NCBI GenBank assembly: GCA_013314755.1
Contig: JABUFA010000029.1
Coordinates: 1 to 46,455, forward strand
From: Chthonomonadia bacterium
GTDB taxonomy: Bacteria > Armatimonadota > HRBIN16
DNA: 46,455 nt
Reading direction: 5' to 3'
Below are positions 8,406 through 17,971 of the stretch, in pieces. The position numbers and the translations under genes are program-made. Each line of letters starts with the position of its first letter. Positions within the stretch are counted from its first letter, which is position 1. Below the pieces are notes generated by a model that worked only from the letters and a program-made list of their open reading frames with translations, ran no database searches and was not told the DNA's origin.

Positions 8406-9247
8406 GCGAGTGGATATGGCTGAGTGTCGTCCTCGCATGGGGCTGGACCAATTTGGTTGAGCCGTTCTATCCCCGCCTTCGACGGCGTGTTGTCCGCCTG
8501 CCCGAACTTCCTCCGTCCCTTGACGGTTTCACCATCCTGCACTTGAGCGACCTGCACACGCGCAGAATGGGCGCGCTGGAACGAAAAGTATGCAGACTGC
8601 TGGCACAAACTTCGGCGGATATAGCGGTGCTGACGGGAGACCTTGTGGACGCGGACAGCGGTATTGCTCCCCTGCTGGAGATACTTTCACACGTGCACAC
8701 GGCACAGGGTGTGTATGCTGTTTTCGGTAACTCGGAACATAAGCCCTCTCGCCTCTCTCATCCCGACAGACTGGCGGGTTCTCTGAGGGAAAACGGGGTG
8801 CATCTTCTGATTAACGAAACGCGAATCATCACTCACCACGGGGCAACCATCTGGCTCGCCGGTGTAGATGACCCGCACTCCGAGCACGCTGACGTACAAA
8901 AGGTCGCTCCCCTTCCCCGGCAGGCGGACTTACACCTCTTGCTGGCACACTCGCCCGATGTGCTTCTGCATCCGTCCAGCGTGGCGTTTGACCTGATTCT
9001 CTGTGGGCACACACACTGCGGGCAGATACGCATCCCCGGCTTGGGCGCACTGTGGAGCCATACCCGTCTGGGCAGGTGGGCTGGCGAGCCGGTGATTTTT
9101 CCCCAACAGGTTGCCCATCGCCTGCGTCGCTCGCTACCTCAGCCGCACGTTATCGTCTCACCGGGCCTGGCAACGGTTGGCACGCCCCTGCTGAAGATGC
9201 GCCTGTTCTGCCCGCCGGAGGTGACGCTCCTGCAGCTGGCTCGTTAG
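8399..9247 (+). CDS. Membrane-anchored metallophosphoesterase (YkuE/YaeI type)
   Basis: About 282 residues. A hydrophobic N-terminal segment (WIWLSVVLAWGW) is probably a membrane anchor. The calcineurin-like motifs follow in order: LSDLHT (D-x-H), LTGDLVD (GD-xx-D), GNSEHK (normally GNH), LAHSPD and CGHTHCGQ. The YkuE/YaeI subgroup cleaves phosphodiester or pyrophosphate bonds in lipid-linked substrates. The ATG at 8399 is preferred to a GTG at 8363 because it overlaps the methyltransferase stop by 7 bases. The GNSEH in place of GNHE is a small deviation. Its end overlaps the convergent 9244-9984 gene by 4 bases. Confidence 0.88.
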   Translation: MLSEWIWLSVVLAWGWTNLVEPFYPRLRRRVVRLPELPPSLDGFTILHLSDLHTRRMGALERKVCRLLAQTSADIAVLTGDLVDADSGIAPLLEILSHVHTAQGVYAVFGNSEHKPSRLSHPDRLAGSLRENGVHLLINETRIITHHGATIWLAGVDDPHSEHADVQKVAPLPRQADLHLLLAHSPDVLLHPSSVAFDLILCGHTHCGQIRIPGLGALWSHTRLGRWAGEPVIFPQQVAHRLRRSLPQPHVIVSPGLATVGTPLLKMRLFCPPEVTLLQLAR

Positions 9248-9984
9248 CGTTTCTGCACCAGCGCGTAGGTCGGCAAAGGTTTCTCCAGGTCGGGATATTT
9301 AACCAGCAGAGCGGTATGGATGATTCGGGCAACGCCTTCCAGCGGTAAATCATCCGTATAGATGACCATGTCGTACGCGCCCTCTTCATCGATATCCCGC
9401 CCGAACATCTGCTTCACGAACGCCTCGCGCTTTTTGTCCGACTCGCGAATGGCGTGTTCCGCCTGCCGGCGCGACAGGTTCATCTGCTGCATCACCCGCT
9501 GGATGCGCACGGGCATGGATGCCTTCAACCGAACGTTCAGCACACGGCGCAGGAGGAAATTTGCTCCTCGCCCCAGAACAATCGCGAAGCCGGCGCGCTC
9601 GATGGTCAGCAGTACCTCAGCGAGATGTTTGCGGTAACCGGGAGCCTCAATCCCACCGACACCGAGCAGAGATTTCACTACTGTGTCAATCTCGCTTTGA
9701 GCCTGCTCGTCCAGCGACTGCACGATCTCCTTGCGCACCTCTGCATGGTTCGCGATGGCGTCAATAATCTGCTGGTCCCATATCTGCCACGGCTCTCCAA
9801 GTATCTCCAGCAGTTTCTGCGCCACCTCCGTTCCACCAGCACCCATCTGACGCGAAATGGTAACTACCGGCAATACCGTCTGCATCCGTTCCCGCTTTTG
9901 CAGTTCCTCAATACTGCGCAAACGGATGATCGACTCGGTCACGCGCTGATCAACGAGTCTCGAGTCCTCTCCGATGCGAATCAT
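9244..9984 (-). CDS. Cytidylate-kinase-like family protein
   Basis: 246 residues. VVTISRQMGAGGTEVAQKL (from about residue 40) is the P-loop region seen in the cytidylate-kinase-like family, where a shortened loop replaces the canonical GxxGxGK(S/T). IVLGRGANFLL and a lid rich in Arg and Lys (ESDKKREAFVKQMF) are also family features. The first 40 residues (charged, ESIIRLRSIEELQKRE) are an extra extension. Bona fide CMP kinase activity is uncertain; many members are annotated only by fold. ATG 9984 has GGAG upstream. Confidence 0.8.
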   Translation of the reverse strand: MIRIGEDSRLVDQRVTESIIRLRSIEELQKRERMQTVLPVVTISRQMGAGGTEVAQKLLEILGEPWQIWDQQIIDAIANHAEVRKEIVQSLDEQAQSEIDTVVKSLLGVGGIEAPGYRKHLAEVLLTIERAGFAIVLGRGANFLLRRVLNVRLKASMPVRIQRVMQQMNLSRRQAEHAIRESDKKREAFVKQMFGRDIDEEGAYDMVIYTDDLPLEGVARIIHTALLVKYPDLEKPLPTYALVQKR

Positions 9985-10023
9985 TGCTCACACGCTCCCC
10001 TCTACACAGTCCTCTTCACTTTC

Positions 10024-10053
10024 AGTATATCATTGACGTTACCAAACTGCCAG
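10024..10053 (-). promoter_or_regulatory. Extended -10 promoter of the cytidylate-kinase-like gene
   Basis: On the minus strand CTGGCA (10048-10053) precedes TATACT (10024-10029) by 18 bases, and TGA before TATACT makes an extended -10. Confidence 0.5.
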
Positions 10054-10084
10054 CAGTAAATTACCAGTTTTCAACGGCATGGCA

Positions 10085-10114
10085 AGAAAAAGACGGCGGT
10101 GAGTGCCACCGCCG
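10085..10114 (-). terminator. Rho-independent terminator of the large glycosidase gene
   Basis: On the minus strand an 8-bp stem, CGGCGGTG/CACCGCCG (10094-10114) with a five-base loop, is followed by TCTTTTTC. It lies about 75 bases past the stop of the 10188-14570 gene. Confidence 0.75.
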
Positions 10115-10187
10115 CCAAGCCGGGGGATTAACGGGCGCCTCAGGTGCTTGATTTCTGCCATTCCAAGGCGACCATTGCACCCATATT

Positions 10188-13100
10188 CTACCGCCTCTGT
10201 GTTAAGGAGGTATTAACGGCGAACGATATTTCCCGGAGAGCAGATGGCAGGGCGTTTTCGGGACATACCAGTATCAGCTCTACCGATTTGGAGGAAACCT
10301 CCCAGCCGTCGGCAGTTTTGCGCAGGGGCACTCGTGCCACCGTCTGTGCCACGCCGTCATGCCAGTCCACAATCCACGCCGACAGACCCTTTGCCTCGCT
10401 TCGCCAGCGCAGTTTCCCTCCATCCATGCTGGTCAGGGCAAGCATTTGCGACTGTCGCAGCGGTTTGCCATCCACACTTACCAGCATCCACGCACTCTCG
10501 CCCTGCGCAACGAGCCTGTCGTTCACCCGCATTGTCCCGCCGCCAGTTGCCGCAACAGGTTCTCGTGATCTGTCCAGTAGCACCGCACACGGTAACGCCC
10601 CAGAAGCCTCCGCTTCTATCTGCACATCGCCGGTGCGCAGTCTGACCATTGCGACATCTGAAGACACACCGCGCGGGAACAGGCTGACCAGCTGCATTGT
10701 TTCGTTGCCCGTCAGCGTTGCCCGCCAGACTCCCTCCGAAGCTTCCACCTTTACCGGGGCATCTGCTCCGAGAAGAGGAAGCAGACTGAGGTACAGGTTA
10801 TCTGCTCGCGAGGCGGTAAGAGCCACATCCTGCACGAACACGTCCCGCCCGGGCAGGGTCTCCCAGGGCACAGGGGTATACCACACTGCGCCCCTGCCTG
10901 TGGAGAAGCGATATAGTGGAACGTCTGAAGGCGTGCTGACCAGATCCGCGCCAGCAGACTCCACGTTCGGCTGAGGAAGCCCTGAGGCATGTTCCCCTAC
11001 CCCCTGCAGTCGAACCCCACATAACCGCTCCAGCCGCTCCGCCTGCCGCCGTCCCATCGGGTCGGTGGATGGATCACCCGAAAGATAGACCATGCACCCC
11101 GATTGTGCCAGTGCAAGCAGGGCTTTCACGCCCTCCTCCGAAAGCGTATACGCGAGAGGCATCAGCACCACACGTGGCGGATTTTTCGCCAGAGCGTTCA
11201 GGTCGCTCTCGTTCGCCACGTCGAAAGCAACGCCAGTCGCCAGCAGGCACTCCATCGCGTTCATCAGGGAGGAATGCGCCAGCCCTTCCGGTGCGCCCAG
11301 TCGCCAGTTGTCAGGTGTTACCAGCACCACGTCCGCCCTGCGATACTCCCGAGGCACCCTGTCTGAGAACAGACGCAGGTTGCGGTAGAGTTTCAACACG
11401 GGCTTGGGTCGTAGAGGATTGTTCCATGCGATGCCCCACGGGAACACGCTGTCAGGGTCATCCGTCCAGCACCAGTTTTGAATCTTGGTCACATCCAGAG
11501 CGAGCGCGACATGCACCACCCACCAGAACAGCTGCCTCTGCTGCCATTCGGTGCGCCGGATGTGGTAATGCGTGCCCCCCAGCTCTTGCTTCCATGCATC
11601 ATGCGTCTTTACCCCGAACTCGCCAAGGTTCACCGTCTTGCCCGCGAAGCGCATATCGTTCCACTTAACGGTCGCCATAATCTGCGCCAGGTCCTGCTGA
11701 GGCGGACCGAAATAGCCGATATTGGAAGCGTCCATACCGTCAATCGTGAGGCGCAGATCAATGCCGTTAAACGGTCGCTGGTAGTACTCGCTGGTGATGG
11801 GATGCACGGCATCCTCACGGCGTATCGCCTCGCACAGGGCGCTAATCCATCGGCGCATGAGCAGGGTCTGAAACTCGCGCACATCGCGGGTGCGCACCTC
11901 ATACCAGCTGCCCGATACCGCGTTCTGCACCAGTATCTCGCCCAGATTCGCTTCGGGAACATGCGGCGCCCATGCCTGCCGTAAAGCCTCGTCCGTGCCG
12001 TAGCGTTCGCGCAGAAACTGGTTCCACAGGAGACGAATATCTGGGATATCTTTCAGGTTTAACTGGAAGTCGCCGTTCAGGTAGTAGATTAAGCCCGGCA
12101 CGTGTTTGTATCGCGCGGCAAACTGCCGACACATCTCCGCCTGCTGCTGTAAGGTGGCATCATCCACCACCACATCCTGCCCGATGAGCAATCCCGCCAT
12201 GTACGGCAGGCTAAAGCGCTGCGATATCTGCACCACTGCGTCCAGCTGTCGCCACTGCGCCTCGGTGAACTGATACCCCTGCGGATGGAACTGCAGGTTC
12301 TCATACATGTGCAGTCCGTAATCGCGCATCAGGCGGATTTCGCGAAACCAGGTCAGCGGATTGTGTGTGCGCGACCAGAACCAGTTGCCGTAGGTGTCCG
12401 TGCCCAGCAGTAGCACCCGCAGAGGGGAGCCGTTCGGCGGTGTCAGGGTGAAAGCGTTATCTTCGTAGCTGATGCGCACACCGTTCCGCAGTGTCTCTGC
12501 GTCCTCCACGCAGAAGCTGCTTTCCACCCTGTCGAGCACCATATCACCTTGCCTGACTTCCAGTCGCACCACCACAAAATCGGGAGCATTTTGTGGAACC
12601 GTCCATGTCCAGCCGGTGCTGGCTTTCTCTCTAGGCGCAACCTCCAGCCTATCCTGCCGTTCCTGCAGAACGACACCGTCCGGACTTAACAATCGCCAGA
12701 CCAGCCTCACCGCCTGTTGGGCTGACGAGCTATTGCGTACATCCAGAGCTATCTTCGCCACCTCTCCCTGCCGATAGGTCGCGTAATCGCAGTGCAGGGA
12801 TTCGGCAAACACTCCCGCCCGCAAAACCTTCAGCACACGGCGCAGCAACGCCTCGCCCTGTGCTCCCGCGAAAATATCCCGACTGGTCACTCCGAAAATT
12901 GCCCAGGTGGAGTCGGTAAACGCGCCAGCGAAGTGCCTCACCAGCGCTCCTGCCACCCCGGCAAATCGCCCATACTCATCCCGCACCGCCACCAGCGGAA
13001 GCCATCGGGCGGACTGGCGCAGCTGAGCGGTCGCTTCGTAGCCCTGCACCTCCCCCTCGGAACGCCAGCTGCCTGCCACAGGTCCACCCTCTGCCGCCAC

Positions 13101-14570
13101 CAGTCGCTTCCCTGAAATCGGCTGATCCGGGCTGAAGAGGGTAAGCTGGGTCGGTGTAATAACCAGACCATCTTCTGGCTTGCCGTAATGGGCGTTGATA
13201 CGCTCTTCGCGCGGAACAGGCGCACAGGTCACCTCATCAAACCACATCCTGCCCGACGCCAGATACAGCCCCGCGTGAAACACCACTTTCTCCGCATTGG
13301 GAGCGATTTCGAAACGCTCCTCGTAACGCTTCCATCCCTGCGTGCCGCGTATCTGGGCGAAATCCTTGAAGGCAGCCAGCTTGTCCTCGCGGTCGTACTG
13401 ATACACCGCCAGAAACGCGAAGCCGGGTCCCTGCACGTTTTCTGTACGGGCATGTGCGCCAACCAAGTAGACGCCTCCGGGCTTCACCGGCAGAGTGTAG
13501 CTGAAACGCGCCCCCGACTGCACACTGCTTGCGGTTACCGTGCCACATCGCTCGCCGGCATACGCTCCTTCGGCGACGATACGGCACTGCTCGTGCTGGT
13601 CTGCCTCCCAGCCGATTCCGCCCTCCTCCAGGCCGCCGTCCGGCACGCGCGCAAAGTGCGGGTCTCGCGCACGAGCCATCTGCTCCTTGATGAACTGCGC
13701 ATAAGGAACCCATTTGCCGTTTCGCCTCATCAGCAGGTGGTCGAAAGCGTATCCACCAGTACACAACAGGTCGCCTCCCTGCATCAGGAACGCCTGCAGA
13801 CTCTTTCGCGCCTCCACGGGAAACGATGCCCCGGTGGGCACAATGAGCAGGTCGAATCTGTCCGCATTGAAGGTCTGTGGGTCCGCAAGTTGCGAGGCGT
13901 TCAGCGGCGTCAGCGGTATCTTCTCCTCCGCCATCACCCGCTTGAAAGTCTCCAGCGGAGTTGCTTTCCCTTTCACGGGCATTGTCGGCTCATGCAGTAT
14001 CGCCGCGCGATAGCCCTGTCGGCGGATGTTAGTCGCAGGCTCCGTCCATTCCACCGCCTTCTCTCCCTTCACCAGATTGATGTCATCGAACCACGCCGTA
14101 CCCGAAGCGTTGTAGATGCCGATGCGCACCGCGAGGTACTCCGCGTGCACGTGTACGTCAAAGGTATAGCTGGCGTACGTCCACGAGCGGGTGCCGGCGA
14201 CCTGCACAAAGTCGTGTGCGCTTACCATCCGCCCCGCCGCGTCGAACTGATAGATTGCCATGAAGGCATAACCGCCTCCCGAAGCAGGAAGCACGTTCTC
14301 GGTGGCAAGCCACCCACACACCGTCAGCTTCTCGCCCGGTAGGACGGCGTACACAATCTGCTCGGTCTGAACGCCCTGCGAGCTGTCCACCCGCAGGCTC
14401 CGTTGCCCACTGCGTTTATGCTGGGTATCGTATGACGCTCCGCTTGGCAGGCTCCATCCGGCGTCGGTTTCAAATCCACCGTTGCGCAACAGCGAATCGC
14501 TTTTCACCTTGGCAGACACATTACCCAGCAGAATCATGCATATCGCTGCAACCATCAGAACGCGCTTCAT
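10188..14570 (-). CDS. Secreted multidomain glycoside hydrolase, GH42-like barrel (1460 aa)
   Basis: The ATG at 14570 begins a signal peptide (MKRVLMVAAICMILLGN, cut near VSA-K). Two similar beta-sandwich modules of CBM4/9 appearance follow, near residues 27-170 and 310-455; both start with a GGFE- or GGIGW-like stretch and end WFDD/WFDE. Between them is a GATase-like segment (RAAILHEP..., LLIVPTGASF). A TIM barrel spans about 715-1075, then a second GATase-like segment as in the GH42 trimerisation domain, and a C-terminal beta region. The candidate nucleophile is Glu984 in NLGEFG. At the expected acid/base site the sequence reads NGD (832-834), not the usual N-E. The exact glycoside substrate is unknown. 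The upstream frame to 14681 lacks a plausible start. Confidence 0.8.
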   Translation of the reverse strand: MKRVLMVAAICMILLGNVSAKVKSDSLLRNGGFETDAGWSLPSGASYDTQHKRSGQRSLRVDSSQGVQTEQIVYAVLPGEKLTVCGWLATENVLPASGGGYAFMAIYQFDAAGRMVSAHDFVQVAGTRSWTYASYTFDVHVHAEYLAVRIGIYNASGTAWFDDINLVKGEKAVEWTEPATNIRRQGYRAAILHEPTMPVKGKATPLETFKRVMAEEKIPLTPLNASQLADPQTFNADRFDLLIVPTGASFPVEARKSLQAFLMQGGDLLCTGGYAFDHLLMRRNGKWVPYAQFIKEQMARARDPHFARVPDGGLEEGGIGWEADQHEQCRIVAEGAYAGERCGTVTASSVQSGARFSYTLPVKPGGVYLVGAHARTENVQGPGFAFLAVYQYDREDKLAAFKDFAQIRGTQGWKRYEERFEIAPNAEKVVFHAGLYLASGRMWFDEVTCAPVPREERINAHYGKPEDGLVITPTQLTLFSPDQPISGKRLVAAEGGPVAGSWRSEGEVQGYEATAQLRQSARWLPLVAVRDEYGRFAGVAGALVRHFAGAFTDSTWAIFGVTSRDIFAGAQGEALLRRVLKVLRAGVFAESLHCDYATYRQGEVAKIALDVRNSSSAQQAVRLVWRLLSPDGVVLQERQDRLEVAPREKASTGWTWTVPQNAPDFVVVRLEVRQGDMVLDRVESSFCVEDAETLRNGVRISYEDNAFTLTPPNGSPLRVLLLGTDTYGNWFWSRTHNPLTWFREIRLMRDYGLHMYENLQFHPQGYQFTEAQWRQLDAVVQISQRFSLPYMAGLLIGQDVVVDDATLQQQAEMCRQFAARYKHVPGLIYYLNGDFQLNLKDIPDIRLLWNQFLRERYGTDEALRQAWAPHVPEANLGEILVQNAVSGSWYEVRTRDVREFQTLLMRRWISALCEAIRREDAVHPITSEYYQRPFNGIDLRLTIDGMDASNIGYFGPPQQDLAQIMATVKWNDMRFAGKTVNLGEFGVKTHDAWKQELGGTHYHIRRTEWQQRQLFWWVVHVALALDVTKIQNWCWTDDPDSVFPWGIAWNNPLRPKPVLKLYRNLRLFSDRVPREYRRADVVLVTPDNWRLGAPEGLAHSSLMNAMECLLATGVAFDVANESDLNALAKNPPRVVLMPLAYTLSEEGVKALLALAQSGCMVYLSGDPSTDPMGRRQAERLERLCGVRLQGVGEHASGLPQPNVESAGADLVSTPSDVPLYRFSTGRGAVWYTPVPWETLPGRDVFVQDVALTASRADNLYLSLLPLLGADAPVKVEASEGVWRATLTGNETMQLVSLFPRGVSSDVAMVRLRTGDVQIEAEASGALPCAVLLDRSREPVAATGGGTMRVNDRLVAQGESAWMLVSVDGKPLRQSQMLALTSMDGGKLRWRSEAKGLSAWIVDWHDGVAQTVARVPLRKTADGWEVSSKSVELILVCPENALPSALREISFAVNTSLTQRR

Positions 14571-14632
14571 CCTTGCCCCCTTGCAGAACATACTGTATTT
14601 GTCGATTCGACATCGCGCTGGAGCATCCCCTG

Positions 14633-14671
14633 TAAAAAAACGGGTCCCCTTCCCGCGTCGGAAAGGGGACC
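14633..14671 (-). terminator. Rho-independent terminator of pckA
   Basis: On the minus strand GGTCCCCTTTCC (14660-14671) pairs with GGAAGGGGACC (14643-14653) with one bulged base, followed by CG and seven T residues. Confidence 0.9.
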
Positions 14672-14688
14672 TGCTGAGCATTCAGAAC

Positions 14689-16242
14689 CTAAACTTTCTT
14701 CATCTGCACATCCCACATCGCCTTGAGCTTGCGTGCCTGCAGGTCGTATGCTTCCTTATCCTGCCATGTCTGGCGCGGGTCCAAAATCTCGGCAGGTACG
14801 CCCGGGCATACTTTGGGCACATGCAGACCGAACACCGGGTCGAGGCGATACTCCACCTCGTTCAGGTCGCCGTTTATCGCAGCACGTACCATCGCCCGCG
14901 TGTACGGGATGCTGATGCGATGCCCGATTCCAAAGGGTCCACCCGTCCAGCCGGTGTTGACCAGCCAAACCTGTGCCTTATGTTTGCGCAAGCGGTCGCC
15001 CAACAGGTTGGCGTAGACCCTTGGCTGGAGCGGCAGGAATGGTGCACCAAAGCAGGTGCTGAAGGTCGCCTGCGGTTCGGTGATGCCGGTCTCCGTACCT
15101 GCCACTTTTGCAGTGTATCCCAGCAGGAACTGGTCCATCGCCTGCTCTTCGGTGAGGCGGGCAATCGGAGGCAGAACGCCAAAGGCGTCGCAGGTCAGGA
15201 AGAACACGTTGTTCGGGTGTCCGCCGACGCTGGGGATGACCGCGTTGTCAATGAAACTGAGCGGATACGCCGCCCGGGTGTTCTCCGTCAGGCTGGCATC
15301 ATCGAAGTCCAGCAGGCGCGTCTGCATATCAATCGCCACATTCTCCAGCACCGCGCCGAAGCGGATGGCATTCCAGATCTGAGGTTCGTTCTCCTTCGAG
15401 AGGCGAATGCACTTGGCGTAGCATCCCCCTTCAAAGTTGAAGATACCGTCATCGCTCCAGCCGTGCTCGTCGTCGCCGATGAGGCGTCGCTCAGGGTCGG
15501 CGGACAGGGAGGTTTTGCCAGTGCCGCTCAGCCCAAAGAACAGCGCGACATCGCCTTTGCTACCCATGTTGGCGGCGCAGTGCATGGACAGCACGCCCTG
15601 CTCCGGCAGGAGATAGTTCATTATCGTGAAGATGGACTTCTTCATCTCGCCGGCGTATTCCGTGCCGCCGATGAGGATAATCCGCCTGGTGAAGTTCACG
15701 ATAATGAACGCTCCCGACCGCGTGCCGTCGATTTCGGGGTCGGAGTGAAAGCCGGGCGCGGAGATGATAACAAACTCCGGCTTGTGCTCCCCCGTTTTGG
15801 TCCAGTCGGGGCGGACAAATAGCTGCCTCGCAAACAGATTGTGCCAGGCATACTGCGTTACCACCCGGATGGGAATGCGATAACGCACATCTGCTCCCGC
15901 GAAGCAGTCCTGCACAAACAGCCGCTTGTCCTGCAGGTAAGCCAGAACGCGCTTGTAAAGCGCATCAAACTTCTCTGGTTCAAACGGCTGATTGACCTCT
16001 CCCCACCAGATTTTGTCCTCGACCTCCTGGTCGCGCACTACGAACTTGTCCTTCGGTGAGCGTCCGGTATGCTGTCCGGTGCGCACCACTAAGGCGCCGC
16101 CAGAAGCCAGAACGCCCTCCTGCTGACTGAGGCAGTACTCTATCAACTGGGCAGTGCCGAGATTCCACAGCGCTACCCTTGCATTCTTAATCCCGTGCAT
16201 CTCCAATCCATATCGGCTAGGGTTCACACCCAGGTTTTGCAT
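14689..16242 (-). CDS. pckA: Phosphoenolpyruvate carboxykinase (ATP)
   Basis: 517 residues, normal for the ATP-dependent family, converting oxaloacetate plus ATP to phosphoenolpyruvate, ADP and CO2 at the start of gluconeogenesis. The P-loop [13 protein letters not shown] (about 236-248), the metal and nucleotide segment [21 protein letters not shown], and the substrate region [13 protein letters not shown] are present. The start ATG 16242 has AGGAGGAAGG upstream; the frame extends further upstream but without a comparable site. A 26-base hairpin (16268-16293) lies in the leader. A strong terminator follows. This enzyme fits growth on sugar acids, glycolate or peptides. Confidence 0.96.
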   Translation of the reverse strand: MQNLGVNPSRYGLEMHGIKNARVALWNLGTAQLIEYCLSQQEGVLASGGALVVRTGQHTGRSPKDKFVVRDQEVEDKIWWGEVNQPFEPEKFDALYKRVLAYLQDKRLFVQDCFAGADVRYRIPIRVVTQYAWHNLFARQLFVRPDWTKTGEHKPEFVIISAPGFHSDPEIDGTRSGAFIIVNFTRRIILIGGTEYAGEMKKSIFTIMNYLLPEQGVLSMHCAANMGSKGDVALFFGLSGTGKTSLSADPERRLIGDDEHGWSDDGIFNFEGGCYAKCIRLSKENEPQIWNAIRFGAVLENVAIDMQTRLLDFDDASLTENTRAAYPLSFIDNAVIPSVGGHPNNVFFLTCDAFGVLPPIARLTEEQAMDQFLLGYTAKVAGTETGITEPQATFSTCFGAPFLPLQPRVYANLLGDRLRKHKAQVWLVNTGWTGGPFGIGHRISIPYTRAMVRAAINGDLNEVEYRLDPVFGLHVPKVCPGVPAEILDPRQTWQDKEAYDLQARKLKAMWDVQMKKV

Positions 16243-16267
16243 CGTCCTTCCTCCTTGCCTGTTGACT

Positions 16268-16293
16268 GGTACGGGAGAAACCTCCCCAGTACC
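16268..16293 (-). promoter_or_regulatory. Hairpin in the pckA leader
   Basis: GGTAC/GTACC and GGGAG/CTCCC pair across a short AAAC-type loop with a two-base bulge, 26 bases before the pckA ATG. No T-run follows in the direction of pckA. It may influence translation; function is not shown. Confidence 0.35.
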
Positions 16294-16354
16294 ATTGTAA
16301 CGCTGTTTACAGGGCTGTTGCTCTTCGTTCCGCCTCTGCAATGTTAAAACAATT

Positions 16355-17119
16355 TTAAAGAGAGGTACCCTGTCGCGTGCCGCGAACACCTACCATCAGC
16401 AGTATCTGGCTGACCGCCACAAGCGCCGCTGTCTCCGTGCGCAGGATGCGCGGCATCAAGGAAACCGCACTCGCCCCAAACTGCTCACACAGCGCCACCT
16501 CCCTCTCGGTAAATCCGCCCTCTGGTCCCACAATCACCGCCACGCCGTTGATGGTATCATCGCTCTCCATCCACTCTACCAGCGATACCGAGGTGTGCGC
16601 AGGGTGAAGCAAAGCCGTTTTCGTCCCTTCCAGCCCCTGCAAAGCCTCCCCCAGGGAAACCACCCCATTCACCTCAGGTATCTTCGCGCGCCGCGCCTGT
16701 TCCGCTGCCTCCTTGGCAATACGCTGCCAGCGCTGGACGCGCCCCCGCTCGCGCTCCCCGTCTAACCGGACCACACTGCGGTCTGTATGCACTATCAGAA
16801 AGCGCGACACCCCTATCTCCGTGCCGTGCTGTATCACCTGCTCTACCTTTTCGCCCTTTGCCAGCGACTGAACGACCGTGATGTGCACGTCCGGCTCCGT
16901 ATCCACCGACATCACGTGGTGTATCCGCGCCACCACCTCGTCCTTTCGCATTGCCTCCAGCACGCAGTGATACTCGTTACCCGCTCCGTCGAGCACGCCG
17001 ATTTCGTCGGATGGGCGCAGGCGCAGGACGGTTCGAATCTGGCGGGCATTCTCCCCCACGATGCGCACAATACCGTCTGTGAACTGTTCCCGCGGTACAA
17101 AAAAACGATGCTTTACCAC
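16355..17119 (-). CDS. rsmE: 16S rRNA m3U1498 methyltransferase
   Basis: 254 residues, full length for RsmE, which methylates N3 of U1498 in 16S rRNA using SAM. The N-terminal PUA-like domain (MVKHRFFVP...[18 protein letters not shown]) is followed by a SPOUT trefoil-knot domain with [11 protein letters not shown] (about 198-208) and the terminal [14 protein letters not shown] 17119 starts three bases after the prmA stop and has GGGG upstream. The prmA-rsmE order is a common bacterial pairing. Confidence 0.94.
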   Translation of the reverse strand: MVKHRFFVPREQFTDGIVRIVGENARQIRTVLRLRPSDEIGVLDGAGNEYHCVLEAMRKDEVVARIHHVMSVDTEPDVHITVVQSLAKGEKVEQVIQHGTEIGVSRFLIVHTDRSVVRLDGERERGRVQRWQRIAKEAAEQARRAKIPEVNGVVSLGEALQGLEGTKTALLHPAHTSVSLVEWMESDDTINGVAVIVGPEGGFTEREVALCEQFGASAVSLMPRILRTETAALVAVSQILLMVGVRGTRQGTSL

Positions 17120-17122
17120 TGG

Positions 17123-17971
17123 TTATCCCCTTCGCGCACAGAAAGCACACCACTCGCCCTGTTCGCGCATGGTTACCTCGCCCCAGGGCGCCCGGGACAG
17201 TAATACCCGAATACGTTCACTGCGCTCCTTCACAATTCCGCTGACCACTAAAAAGCCTCCACGTCGGACGCAACGCGCGAAATCGGGCAATAACCCCTCT
17301 ATCACTTCGGCGGTAATATTGGCAACCAGCAAATCGCACTCCGGCGTGCCCTCGCACCCTTCTGCCAGATGTACCGACACCACTCCTTCCACGCCATTGC
17401 GTGCCACGTTTCGCTGCGCCGTCAGAACTGCTACGGGGTCGTTATCCCCTGCCCACACCTGACCGGCGCCCAGCTTCGCCGCAACGATAGCCAGTATCCC
17501 CGACCCCGTGCCCACGTCCACCACCGTCGCGCCTTCCTGTACCAGTTCTTCTAAAAACTCTATACAGAGCTGAGTGGAGGCATGCTGTCCCGTGCCGAAC
17601 GCCATGCCGGGGTCCAGCTCCACTACCACTTCGCCCTCCTGCGGCTCATACTCCTGCCAGGACGGCTTGATAACCACCCGCGTGCCCACACGCTGTACAT
17701 GGAAGAACCGCTTCCACGACTCCGCCCATTCTGTGTCGTCCACCTCTCGCTCGTCTACTGCCTGAACGGGCGGCAATCCCCATTCGGGCAGGTGAGACAG
17801 CCGTTCCCGCAGAAACCGCTTGCGTTCCTCAGTTTCGCCCGTGATGGGCAGGTAAGCAACGACACCGTCCGCTTCCAGCCTTACCCCCTGTGAGCCAGCC
17901 TGCCGGCAAATCTCCGCCACCGCCTCATGCGATTCCGCAGGCACAGTAATGACGAACTCCAGCCAACGCAT
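17123..17971 (-). CDS. prmA: Ribosomal protein L11 methyltransferase
   Basis: 282 residues. PrmA trimethylates lysines and the N-terminus of ribosomal protein L11. An N-terminal substrate-recognition domain precedes the class I SAM fold with VDVGTGSGILAIVAAKLGA (about 146-164) and the DLLVANITAEV segment that matches the NI-containing motif IV of PrmA. Its ATG shares one base with the stop of the ABC permease (TGATG), so it is translated from the ABC transporter message. Confidence 0.94.
   Translation of the reverse strand: MRWLEFVITVPAESHEAVAEICRQAGSQGVRLEADGVVAYLPITGETEERKRFLRERLSHLPEWGLPPVQAVDEREVDDTEWAESWKRFFHVQRVGTRVVIKPSWQEYEPQEGEVVVELDPGMAFGTGQHASTQLCIEFLEELVQEGATVVDVGTGSGILAIVAAKLGAGQVWAGDNDPVAVLTAQRNVARNGVEGVVSVHLAEGCEGTPECDLLVANITAEVIEGLLPDFARCVRRGGFLVVSGIVKERSERIRVLLSRAPWGEVTMREQGEWCAFCARRG

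Noticed and set aside
13188-14342. 384-codon plus-strand frame inside the large glycosidase
   Set aside because: Antisense shadow; the minus-strand product has signal peptide, repeated modules and a recognisable barrel.
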